NCBI RefSeq assembly: GCF_963669205.1
Contig: NZ_OY769915.1
Location: 346,001-410,000 of the forward strand
Length of the DNA stretch: 64,000 nucleotides
Reading direction: 5' to 3'
Origin: an uncultured Roseibium sp.
GTDB taxonomy: Bacteria; Pseudomonadota; Alphaproteobacteria; Rhizobiales; Stappiaceae
Made by a program: the position numbers and the translations under genes. Shown one piece after another: positions 26,689 to 34,748 of the stretch. The notes under the pieces were generated by a model. It had not been told where the DNA came from, ran no database searches, and saw nothing but the letters and a program-made list of their open reading frames with translations. Each line of letters starts with the position of its first letter. Position 1 is the stretch's first letter.

Positions 26689-27678
26689 ATGAAGACGTTG
26701 AAAAGTCTTGCGCTTGTATCTGCATTGGGAGCAGGCCTGATTTCAGGTGCGGCCCAGGCGGCGGACGAGCTGACTTTGCAGCTTAAGTGGGTCACTCAAG
26801 GCCAGTTCGCGGGTTACTACGTCGCGAAAGACAAGGGATTTTATGACGAGGAAGGGCTTGATGTGACCATCAAGCCGGGTGGCCCGGACATCGCTCCGCC
26901 GCAGGTGATCGCCGGTGGCGGCGCCGACGTGATCATCGACTGGATGCCGTCGGCATTGGCCTCGCGCGAGAAGGGTGTGCCGCTCGTCAACATCGCACAG
27001 CCGTTCAAGAAGTCCGGCATGATGCTAACCTGCCGCAAGGACACGGGCATCGCGTCGCCGGAAGATTTCAAGGGCAAGACGCTCGGTGTCTGGTTCTTCG
27101 GCAACGAGTATCCGTTCCTGTCCTGGATGAGCCAGCTCGGCATTCCGACCGATGGCAGCGACGGCGGCGTGACGGTTCTGAAACAGGGTTTCAATGTCGA
27201 TCCGATCCTGCAGAAGCAGGCCGACTGCATCTCGACGATGACCTACAACGAATTTTGGCAGGTGATCGACGCGGGCATTCCGGAAGATGAACTCGTAGTC
27301 TTCAAATATGAAGACCAGGGTGTCGCGACACTGGAAGACGGTCTTTATGTGCTGGAAGACAGCCTGGAAGATCCGGCCATGGTGGACAAGCTCGCCCGCT
27401 TCGTGCGCGCGTCCATGAAAGGCTGGGCCTACGCGGCTGAAAACCCGGAAGAAGCTGCGGAAATCGTCCTTGAAAACGACGCAACGGGTGCCCAGACCGA
27501 AAAGCACCAGATCCGCATGGTCGGCGAGATCATCAAGCTGGTCGATGGCTCTGACGGGACGCTGGACATGAGCGCTTATGACCGGACGGTCAAGTCGCTG
27601 CTTGCCGGTGGGTCCGATCCGGTCATCACCAAGGAGCCGGAAGGCGCGACGTCCACGGCGGTGACGGACAAGCTCTGA
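26689..27678 (+). CDS. NMT1/THI5-like ABC transporter binding protein
   Basis: The product has a signal peptide (MKTLKSLALVSALGAGLISGAAQA) and the NMT1-like fold: LQLKWVTQGQFAGYYVAKDKGFYDEEGLDVTIKPGGPDI, GADVIIDWMPSALASREKG and GKTLGVWFFGNEYPFLSWM. Such proteins bind hydroxymethylpyrimidine or related pyrimidines. The ATG at 26689 is chosen because GGGG lies 7 bases upstream; ATG 26683 is only one base from it. No permease or ATPase gene follows, so it may use components encoded elsewhere. A RutR-like operator upstream supports pyrimidine control. Confidence 0.88.
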   Translation: MKTLKSLALVSALGAGLISGAAQAADELTLQLKWVTQGQFAGYYVAKDKGFYDEEGLDVTIKPGGPDIAPPQVIAGGGADVIIDWMPSALASREKGVPLVNIAQPFKKSGMMLTCRKDTGIASPEDFKGKTLGVWFFGNEYPFLSWMSQLGIPTDGSDGGVTVLKQGFNVDPILQKQADCISTMTYNEFWQVIDAGIPEDELVVFKYEDQGVATLEDGLYVLEDSLEDPAMVDKLARFVRASMKGWAYAAENPEEAAEIVLENDATGAQTEKHQIRMVGEIIKLVDGSDGTLDMSAYDRTVKSLLAGGSDPVITKEPEGATSTAVTDKL

Positions 27679-27707
27679 GACGGGTTTAAAACCTGACATC
27701 AGCGACG

Positions 27708-27736
27708 AAAAGGCCGCCTGCCCGGGCGGCCTTTTT
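27708..27736 (+). terminator. Rho-independent terminator after the NMT1-like gene
   Basis: An 11-bp stem (AAAAGGCCGCC / GGCGGCCTTTT, 27708-27735) with a six-base loop runs into a T run. It lies 30 bases after the binding-protein stop and would separate it from the next gene. Confidence 0.85.
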
Positions 27737-27800
27737 GCTTTATACAGGTTCACGCGCGCAGCCGGACGATCATGCACACACCGCCGTGGGGGCAATGCCG

Positions 27801-29099
27801 ATGAAGAAGACTGCTGTTGTACTCGGTGCCTATGGTTTCATTGGAGCGGCCTGTGTGAAGGCGTTGCAACGCCGCGGCTTTTCCGTCACGGGCGTTGGCC
27901 GGTCGAAAACGGCGGCGGCGAAGATTTTGCCCGGCATCGACTGGGTGTTCAGGGACATCGCCGATATATCCGCAAGCGACTGGACAAACATTCTTCGGGA
28001 TGCGGATGTCGTCGTAAATGCATCCGGTGCCTTGCAGGATGGTGCGCGCGACAATCTGACGGCCATCCACGAAACGGCGATCCGGAATATCTGCGAGGCG
28101 CTAAAGGACAGCGGCACACGGTTCGTCCAGATCTCGGCCGCCGGTGTCTCCGAAGAATCACCCACCGACTTTTTCCGCAGCAAGGCGCGCGGCGATGCGG
28201 TCCTGATGGCGTCCGGCATGGACTGGATTGTCCTGCGTCCGGTTCTGGTGATCGGGGCGCAGGCCTATGGCGGCACGGCCCTGCTGCGGGCCGCGGCCGC
28301 CTTTCCGCTTGTTCAGACCATGATCGCGCCGCAAGCGGTGATCAAAACCGTGAGTGTCGAGGATCTGGCAGCGGCCGTTGCCGAGGCATCGGATGGCAGG
28401 CTCGGCAGCCGGTTCGTTGCCGACCTCACCGAAGACGGGGTACAGACCTTCGCGGAGCTGACGCAGACCTTTCGCAACTGGCTCGGATATCCGGCCTGGC
28501 GGTATCGGCTGGCATTGCCGGCCTGGTCGCTCAGGCTTGCGGGCAGGGCCGCGGATGCCCTTGGCTGGTTGGGTTGGCGTTCGCCGCTCAGGACGAATGC
28601 ACTCCTGTCGCTCCAGGGAGGCATTACCGGAGATCCTGCCGCCTGGAAGGACCTGGGCGGTGTGGCTCTCAGACCGTTGAGCGAGACGCTGGCGGACTTG
28701 CCGGCAACGGCACAGGAACGCAGCTTCGCGCGGCTCTACCTGTTGCTTCCGCTCGCGATCGGATGCCTGTCGCTGTTCTGGATCCTGTCGGGCGCATTCG
28801 GTCTTGTTTCGCTGGGGGCCGCAAAAGCCGTTCTGACGGATCAGCAGGTTTCTTCAGCTCTTGCGGCGACGGCCGTCATCGGCGGCTCGATCATTGATCT
28901 GATTCTCGGCATAGCTGTGCTTTTCCGGAAGTGGACCAGGGCCGCGTGCCTCGGCATGATTGCAGTTTCCTTCGGCTACCTCGGCGCAGGGACGGTGCTG
29001 ACGCCGCATCTCTGGCTGGACCCGCTCGGGGTCTTCGTTAAGGTTCTGCCGTCCATCGTGCTGGCACTCGTCGTCTCCCTCGTTCTGGAGGAACGCTGA
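27801..29099 (+). CDS. NAD(P)-binding epimerase-like domain with membrane (DoxX-like) C-terminus
   Basis: The 432-residue product has an N-terminal Rossmann domain (VVLGAYGFIGAACVKALQRRGFSVTGVGRS, residues about 5-35) with an extended-SDR fold to about 300. A C-terminal membrane part of about four helices (LPLAIGCLSLFWILSGAF, then helices up to VLALVVSLVLEER) follows and resembles DoxX-type proteins. The ATG at 27801 has GGGGG 8 bases upstream. The gene overlaps the DUF2269 start by one base (TGATG), so they form a pair. The enzyme's substrate is unknown. Confidence 0.82.
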   Translation: MKKTAVVLGAYGFIGAACVKALQRRGFSVTGVGRSKTAAAKILPGIDWVFRDIADISASDWTNILRDADVVVNASGALQDGARDNLTAIHETAIRNICEALKDSGTRFVQISAAGVSEESPTDFFRSKARGDAVLMASGMDWIVLRPVLVIGAQAYGGTALLRAAAAFPLVQTMIAPQAVIKTVSVEDLAAAVAEASDGRLGSRFVADLTEDGVQTFAELTQTFRNWLGYPAWRYRLALPAWSLRLAGRAADALGWLGWRSPLRTNALLSLQGGITGDPAAWKDLGGVALRPLSETLADLPATAQERSFARLYLLLPLAIGCLSLFWILSGAFGLVSLGAAKAVLTDQQVSSALAATAVIGGSIIDLILGIAVLFRKWTRAACLGMIAVSFGYLGAGTVLTPHLWLDPLGVFVKVLPSIVLALVVSLVLEER

Positions 29100-29578
29100 T
29101 GTGGTACGAACTGCTCCGGTTCGCACACGTGCTCGGGGCTTGCGTTCTGCTCGGCACGGGTGCAGGCATCGCCTTTTTCATGGTCATGTCGAACCGGTCA
29201 GGCAATCCGGCGCTGATCGCGCATGTCGCCGGTATCGTCGTTCTCGCCGACACGGTGTTCACTGCAACGGCTGCGGTCCTGCAGCCCGTCACCGGATACC
29301 TGCTGACGCGCGAGGCCGGCTGGCCGCTTACGGAAGGCTGGGTGCTGCTGTCGCTCTGCCTTTATGCGGTTGTCGGTGTTTTCTGGCTGCCCGTTGTCCT
29401 GATCCAGCTGCGGATGCGCAACCTGGCCGTAATTGCCGCGCAGAATGCGGAAGCGCTTCCCGCTGCCTATCACAGGCTTTACCGGGTCTGGTTTGCCTTT
29501 GGTTTCCCTGCCTTTTTTTCAGTGCTTGCCATTGTCTGGCTGATGCTGACCCGCCCCGACCTGTCGGGCTGGCTTTGA
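29099..29578 (+). CDS. DUF2269-family membrane protein
   Basis: The 159-residue protein has about four membrane helices. It opens MWYELLRFAHVLGACVLLGTGAGIAFFMV, and the conserved His (FAHVLG) and the later motif TGYLLTREAGWPLTEGWVL are typical of DUF2269. The ATG follows the stop of the epimerase/DoxX-like gene with a one-base overlap. Function is not known; the pair may act together. Confidence 0.85.
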   Translation: MWYELLRFAHVLGACVLLGTGAGIAFFMVMSNRSGNPALIAHVAGIVVLADTVFTATAAVLQPVTGYLLTREAGWPLTEGWVLLSLCLYAVVGVFWLPVVLIQLRMRNLAVIAAQNAEALPAAYHRLYRVWFAFGFPAFFSVLAIVWLMLTRPDLSGWL

Positions 29579-29593
29579 ACGGCCTAAAGGCGG

Positions 29594-29692
29594 TCAGCCG
29601 GAAGGCCGGCGCATGAGGATCCAGACCATGGCACCGATGAAGGCGAAGGTCCCCAGGTTGAGAAACGTGTCGACGGGATCACCGATCAGCAT
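29594..29692 (-). CDS. 32-residue membrane peptide coupled to the BCCT gene
   Basis: This unlisted small frame runs from ATG 29692 to TGA 29594. AAGGAG lies 7 bases upstream (29700-29705). It overlaps the end of the BCCT gene by 14 bases. The peptide has one hydrophobic helix (FLNLGTFAFIGAMVWILM) and a basic tail (RRPSG). Small single-helix proteins accompany other Na+ symporters (MetS with MetP, small accessory proteins of SSS symporters), and this one may do so for BCCT. Translation is supported by the RBS and coupling; the role is inferred. Confidence 0.68.
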   Translation of the reverse strand: MLIGDPVDTFLNLGTFAFIGAMVWILMRRPSG

Positions 29693-31190
29693 GGTCCAGC
29701 TCCTTTTTGCTGTCCTGCAGGAGTGCCTTCGTCAGGCAGACCATCAAGAGCACGGTAATGAACACGAACGGCAATGCGCCGAGCGCGATCAGCGTTTTGA
29801 CCGCACTCATCGATCCGGACAGGATCATGGCAGCCCCGAGAACCCCCAGAAGCCCGCCCCAGATGACCCGCACTTTCGCGCTCGGGTCGGGATTGCCGCC
29901 GGTTGAAAACATGCCGAGCACGAAAGCGGCACTCACCACGCTCGTGACGATGAACAGGAAGGCCGCGGCGATCGTCGCAAGTGTCGTAATCGTCGAGAAC
30001 GGCAAACGGTCAAGCAGCGCGAAGGTCATGCGCTCCACGTTGGTCTGGGTCATCGCGAGAAGTTCGCCCTGGCCGTTCAGCGTCTCATAAAGGCCGACGC
30101 CGCCGAAGGCACCGAACCATATCGTCGAGAACAGGGTCGGCCCGATCAGGACCCCCAGCACGAACTCGCGGATCGTGCGGCCCTTCGAGATACGGGCGAC
30201 GAAAACGCCGACAAACGGCCCCCAGGCAATCCACCAGACCATGTAGGTCAGCGTCCAGTCCCGGAACCACTGTGTGGTCTCGTCGCCAAAGAACGTGAAC
30301 GTCTGCAGGCCGCGCGGGATTACCTCGGCGACATACATTCCGATGCCGCTGACGACGGAATTGAGCAGAAACTCGGACGGCCCGAGAATGATCGTGTAGG
30401 CGACCAGCGCGATCGCAAGGCTCATCGCGATATTGGAAAGCCTGGCCATGCCGCTGCCCAGATCGACCAGCAGCGGCGGGATATAGGCCGCGATCATGAC
30501 GAGGAAAACACCCCATACCAGATAGGCGGGTGTCGTCCCGCCGCCCAACAGGACGGTGACGCCGTCGGCGACCTGGAAAACTCCCATGGCAACCGATCCG
30601 CCAACACCGATGGCAATCGCCGCGATCGCCATGAAATCGGAGAACCAGCCGACCGCGTTCGCCCATGTTTCACCCGGAAACAAGTTCTTGACCGGCGCGC
30701 TGACCAGCATGGGCGTCCCGCGCCGGAAGCTGAAATAGGCAATCGTCAGTGCGGTTGTGCCGTAGATCGCCCAGGCATGAATGCCCCAGTTGAAATTCGA
30801 CGCCAGCAGCGCCTGTTCCGCCGCGATCGGTGCAGGGATGGTCTGACTGGCGAGATAATAGTGCGTAAGCGGTTCCGCGACGGCCCAGAACAGCAGCCCG
30901 ACGCCCATGCCTGCGGCGAACAGCATCGCGATCCAGGTTGGCGTCGAGTATTCCGGTCTGTCCGTATCGGCGCCAAGACGGATGTCACCGAATTTCGTTA
31001 CCGTGAGACCGAGACAGAAGAGCAACATGATCGTCACGGACAGCATCACGAACCAGCCGCGGCTGATGAAGTACTGGTCGACGATCTCCTTGGCCATCGT
31101 CTGAAGGCTGGCCGGATCGGCGACACCCCAGATGCCGATAACGGCACACAGGCCGATCGAAGCTGCGAGGAGAACACGGGAATCGTTCAT
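29679..31190 (-). CDS. BCCT-family betaine/choline/carnitine transporter
   Basis: The 503-residue protein has twelve membrane helices. It includes the BCCT motifs AAGMGVGLLFWAVAEPLTHYYLA (residues about 95-118) and TYMVWWIAWGPFVGVFVARISKGRTIREFV (about 315-345). The tryptophan-rich signature and glycine-rich helix match BetP/OpuD-type transporters, which take up osmoprotectants with Na+. The start is the ATG at 31190. It is followed by a 32-residue peptide that overlaps its end. Ligand specificity cannot be read from the sequence with confidence. Confidence 0.93.
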   Translation of the reverse strand: MNDSRVLLAASIGLCAVIGIWGVADPASLQTMAKEIVDQYFISRGWFVMLSVTIMLLFCLGLTVTKFGDIRLGADTDRPEYSTPTWIAMLFAAGMGVGLLFWAVAEPLTHYYLASQTIPAPIAAEQALLASNFNWGIHAWAIYGTTALTIAYFSFRRGTPMLVSAPVKNLFPGETWANAVGWFSDFMAIAAIAIGVGGSVAMGVFQVADGVTVLLGGGTTPAYLVWGVFLVMIAAYIPPLLVDLGSGMARLSNIAMSLAIALVAYTIILGPSEFLLNSVVSGIGMYVAEVIPRGLQTFTFFGDETTQWFRDWTLTYMVWWIAWGPFVGVFVARISKGRTIREFVLGVLIGPTLFSTIWFGAFGGVGLYETLNGQGELLAMTQTNVERMTFALLDRLPFSTITTLATIAAAFLFIVTSVVSAAFVLGMFSTGGNPDPSAKVRVIWGGLLGVLGAAMILSGSMSAVKTLIALGALPFVFITVLLMVCLTKALLQDSKKELDHADR

Positions 31191-31315
31191 GAAGGCCCAC
31201 CTTGACTATTCGCAGACTAAGCTAAAGGGCTGATCGGCAGACTTCAATCTTGCTACAAACGACAAAGCGCAGGCAAACGAGGGGTTTGCCTGCGCCCAGG
31301 ATCTTTTGGACAACG

Positions 31316-32629
31316 TCACTCGGCCGCGTCTTTGACGGCCATCGGGTTGTTTGGGTGCGTCGTCCAGTTGGCGTAGTCCTTCTCGACCGGTTTCTTGGTG
31401 CGCGGGTCGATGCTGCCGGCGGCCATCGGCTCCATGGTGATGCAGTTCTCGACCGGGCAGACGTTGACGCACAGGTTGCAGCCGACGCATTCCTCGTCGA
31501 TCACCTCGAAGCGGCGTTCGCCATTGACCATGCTCGTGATCGCCTGGTGCGAGGTGTCCTCGCAGGCGATGTGGCAGCGGCCGCACTTGATGCACAGATC
31601 CTGGTCGATCTTGGCCTTGGCGATGTAGTTCAGATTGAGATACTGCCAGTCCGAGACATTGGGAACCGCGCTGCCGATGAACTGGTCGACGGAGGTGTAA
31701 CCCTTGCGGTCCATCCAGTCGCTCAGCCCTTCGATCATGTCTTCGACGACCTTGAACCCGTAGGTCATGGCCGCTGTGCAGACCTGAACGGACCCGGCAC
31801 CGAGCGCCATGAATTCGGCCGCGTCCTTCCACTCGGTCACGCCGCCGATGCCGGAGATCGGCAGACCGTGCGTTTCGGGATCGCGGGCGATCTCGGCGAC
31901 CATGTTGAGGGCGATCGGCTTGACCGCCGGGCCGCAATAGCCGCCGTGCGCACCCTTGCCGTCGACTGACGGCGACGGGGCCATCTCGTCCAGGTCGACA
32001 CCCATGATCGAATTGATGGTGTTGATCAGTGACACCGCGTCGGCTCCGCCTTCCTTGGCGGCGCGCGCAGGCTTGCGCACATCGGTGACATTGGGCGTCA
32101 GCTTCACGATGCACGGCATGCGCGAGTGTTTCTTGACCCAGCGCGTTACCATCTCGATGTACTCGGGCACCTGGCCGACGGCGGAACCCATGCCGCGCTC
32201 GCTCATCCCGTGCGGGCAGCCGAAATTGAGTTCCACGCCGTCGGCTTCCGTCTCTTCGACACGCCTGAGAATGTCGATCCAGTTCTGCTCCTCGCACGGC
32301 ACCATCAGCGAGACCACAAGCGCCCGGTCCGGCCAGTCGCGCTTGACCCGCTTGATTTCCTGAAGGTTGACCTCCAGGGGGCGATCGGTGATCAGCTCGA
32401 TATTGTTGAGGCCGATCAGTTGCCGGTCCTTGCCGTGAATGGCCCCGTAGCGCGGGCCGTTGACATTGACCACGGCCGGGTCTTCGCCGAGCGTCTTCCA
32501 GACAACGCCTCCCCAGCCGGCCTTGAAGGCGCGGACGACGTTGTATTCCTTGTCCGTCGGCGGCGCGGAGGCCAGCCAGAACGGGTTGGGCGATTTGATT
32601 CCGATGAAATCTGTACGAAGGTCAGCCAT
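31316..32629 (-). CDS. preA: NAD-dependent dihydropyrimidine dehydrogenase subunit PreA
   Basis: The 437-residue protein has an N-terminal DHOD-like TIM barrel that binds FMN and a C-terminal pair of 4Fe-4S clusters: CIKCGRCHIAC (about residues 350-360) and CVGCNLCVNVCPVENC (about 385-400). The substrate loop ELNFGCPHGMSERGMG is also present. With PreT it reduces uracil and thymine, or oxidises dihydropyrimidines. It starts 37 bases beyond the preT stop. GGAGAGGC lies before the ATG at 32629. A RutR-like site upstream of preT suggests pyrimidine control. Confidence 0.95.
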   Translation of the reverse strand: MADLRTDFIGIKSPNPFWLASAPPTDKEYNVVRAFKAGWGGVVWKTLGEDPAVVNVNGPRYGAIHGKDRQLIGLNNIELITDRPLEVNLQEIKRVKRDWPDRALVVSLMVPCEEQNWIDILRRVEETEADGVELNFGCPHGMSERGMGSAVGQVPEYIEMVTRWVKKHSRMPCIVKLTPNVTDVRKPARAAKEGGADAVSLINTINSIMGVDLDEMAPSPSVDGKGAHGGYCGPAVKPIALNMVAEIARDPETHGLPISGIGGVTEWKDAAEFMALGAGSVQVCTAAMTYGFKVVEDMIEGLSDWMDRKGYTSVDQFIGSAVPNVSDWQYLNLNYIAKAKIDQDLCIKCGRCHIACEDTSHQAITSMVNGERRFEVIDEECVGCNLCVNVCPVENCITMEPMAAGSIDPRTKKPVEKDYANWTTHPNNPMAVKDAAE

Positions 32630-32666
32630 TCTGCCTCTCCCCTAAATCCGAAACGCAGCGCACTGT

Positions 32667-34016
32667 TTACGCGCTCAAGGCGGCGTTGATGCTTTCCGCG
32701 GCGATTTTCCCGTCTTCGACGGCGGTAACGGTGAGGTCTTCACCACCCAGAACGCAGTCACCGCCGGCCCAGACGTCGCCAAGGCTTGTCTTGCGGTCCG
32801 CATCGACGACGATCCGGCCCTTTTCAAGCGAAAGCGAGGCGTCGAGGTCGTCATGGACGAGCGTCTGGCCCACGGCCTTGAACACCATGTCGGCGCGAAG
32901 CGACACGATCTCGCCGGTTCCCTGAAGCGACCCGTCTGCACCGGTCGTCGTGCGCTCAAGCTCGATCGAACTGATATGTCCGTCTTCGACCGAAAGCGCA
33001 TGTGGCTGGGCATTGGTCAGGATTTTCACACCGGACGTCTGCGCAAGATCCTGCTCGAACTTCGAGGCGTTCATACGGTCCTGGCCGCGCCGGTAGACGA
33101 TCGTCACGTCCTCGGCGCCGAGAAGCTTCTTTTGAACGGCAATGTCGACCGCCGTCATGCCGCCGCCGATCACTACGATATGCCGTCCGACCGGCAGCTT
33201 GCCGAGTTCTTCCGTCTGCCGGATATCGGAGATGTAGTCGACCGCGTTCAGAACACCGCCGTGGTTCTCGTTCTCCTTGCCGAGTGCATTGACACCGCTG
33301 AGACCGACCGCCAGGAAAACGGCGTCGTGTGTTGTCCGCAGTTCCGCCAGGTCGAGATTTTCACCGAGACGCATGCCGGTCTTCAGCTCGATGCCGCCAA
33401 TGGTGAGAATGAACTCGACCTCACGTGCGGCAAAGTTGTCGACCGATTTATAGGACGCGATGCCATACTCGTTCAGCCCGCCCGCCTTGTCGCGGGCATC
33501 GAAAAGCGTGACATCGTGGCCATGGACCGCGAGCCTGTGCGCGCAGGACAGACCCGCCGGGCCGGCCCCCACGACGGCAATCTTCTTGCCCGTCGGAGCG
33601 GCCCGCGTGAATGGCGTCTCGTCATGTCCGGACATGTAGTGATCCGTCGCGTAGCGCTGCAGCTGCCCGATCTTCACCGGCTTGCCTTCCGCGACCTCGC
33701 GCACGCAGACCTGCTCGCAGAGCGTTTCCGTCGGGCAGACGCGGGCGCACATGCCGCCAAGGATGTTCTGCTCGAAGATCGTCTTGGCCGAACCGTCCGG
33801 ATTTCCGGTTGATATCTGGCGGATGAACTGGGGGATGTCGATGCTGGTCGGACAGGCCTGCATGCAGGGCGCGTCATAGCAGAAATAGCAACGGTCCGCT
33901 TCAACCTGCGCTTCGTGCGGTTCCAGCAACGGGTGAAGGTCGCTGAAGTTCTCCGCGTATGCATCCTGGTGCAGGCGTCCGGCGGCAATATCGGGGCCGG
34001 CTTTGGTCTGGGTCAT
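32667..34016 (-). CDS. preT: NAD-dependent dihydropyrimidine dehydrogenase subunit PreT
   Basis: The product is a 449-residue glutamate-synthase-beta-like flavoprotein. It has cysteine clusters near the N-terminus (CYFCYDAPCMQACPTSI and CARVCPTETLCEQVCV), an FAD-binding GAGPAGLSCAHRL, and NAD-binding VIGGGMTAVDIA. I prefer ATG 34016 (MTQTKAGPD), with GGAG 6 bases upstream, over a GTG at 34043 that has no well-placed RBS. It passes electrons from NADH to PreA. Confidence 0.93.
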   Translation of the reverse strand: MTQTKAGPDIAAGRLHQDAYAENFSDLHPLLEPHEAQVEADRCYFCYDAPCMQACPTSIDIPQFIRQISTGNPDGSAKTIFEQNILGGMCARVCPTETLCEQVCVREVAEGKPVKIGQLQRYATDHYMSGHDETPFTRAAPTGKKIAVVGAGPAGLSCAHRLAVHGHDVTLFDARDKAGGLNEYGIASYKSVDNFAAREVEFILTIGGIELKTGMRLGENLDLAELRTTHDAVFLAVGLSGVNALGKENENHGGVLNAVDYISDIRQTEELGKLPVGRHIVVIGGGMTAVDIAVQKKLLGAEDVTIVYRRGQDRMNASKFEQDLAQTSGVKILTNAQPHALSVEDGHISSIELERTTTGADGSLQGTGEIVSLRADMVFKAVGQTLVHDDLDASLSLEKGRIVVDADRKTSLGDVWAGGDCVLGGEDLTVTAVEDGKIAAESINAALSA

Positions 34017-34097
34017 TTCGATCTCCGGAAGGTTGGCGATCACATGTCGGTTTGGCCTCCTTCTCTTGAGGAAGCTCTGAAGGTATTGGGCAAAAAT

Positions 34098-34113
34098 TTG
34101 AACAGTTAGTCAA
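34098..34113. promoter_or_regulatory. RutR-like operator upstream of preT
   Basis: TTGAACAGTTAGTCAA matches the RutR consensus TTGACCA-NN-TGGTCAA at 12 of 14 defined bases. It lies 82 bases before the preT start. A second site of the same kind precedes the NMT1-like gene. Confidence 0.6.
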
Positions 34114-34265
34114 ATTTTTTTTAGAACAATTAAAAACTTGAAGAAAAAAGTCAGAAATAAACTGCTTTAGCCGCAGGGAGTTAGGCCAAAAGTTCAGCCT
34201 GCACAAATATACGGCATGGAGCCGAATTGGATAGGAAAATCAGAGGAGAAGACGCAATTTCGGGC

Positions 34266-34538
34266 TCATGCCGGCGAGGCTGGATGGCGCAGCGGCCGCT
34301 GTGCATTGATGCGGCGCCGGCTGAAGAGCGTTTGCCGCACAGCGGCAAGACGAGCGGCCAGACCGCGCGCGGCCACAACCGGCAGGCTCAAAGGCCAGAA
34401 CACGGAAACGCAAAAGATCCGGAGGAAACGGATGTGCGTGCTCTGGAACTCGTCCAGAAACCCGGATGTCGAACGGATCAGTATAGCGAGTGTCACCGCG
34501 CCATAGACCATGGCGCCGATCATAAATCCGATAATCAT
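34266..34538 (-). CDS. Small hypothetical membrane protein
   Basis: The 90-residue frame opens MIIGFMIGAMVYGAVTLAILIRS, a strong membrane helix, and has a second hydrophobic stretch (LRIFCVSVFWPLSLPVVAARGL). The tail is basic. No domain was recognised. I use ATG 34538 over GTG 34550, but neither has a clear RBS. Coding is supported only by length and hydrophobic pattern. The rest of the 34.05-34.75 kb gap, apart from the RutR-like site, shows nothing I can support. Confidence 0.55.
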   Translation of the reverse strand: MIIGFMIGAMVYGAVTLAILIRSTSGFLDEFQSTHIRFLRIFCVSVFWPLSLPVVAARGLAARLAAVRQTLFSRRRINAQRPLRHPASPA

Positions 34539-34748
34539 TTTGCTACCCACTTACGGCGGAACGCAATCGCAACACGGACGATTCACCCACGGGCCCTGCT
34601 GCGATCATCCACCGACCACATTGCACCCGAGAACATTATCGCGGAATGTGGTTCAAGTGCCGCCGGGTAGGATTTACGCACGGCTGTTTTGAATTTATGC
34701 ACAGAAAAGCCGGGATTGTTTCAGGTGGCCGGGCGGCCGTTTCGGCGG

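Noticed and set aside
31191..31260. Possible RutR-like site upstream of the BCCT gene
   Set aside because: Only one half (TTGACTA) resembles the consensus; the other half and spacing do not match.
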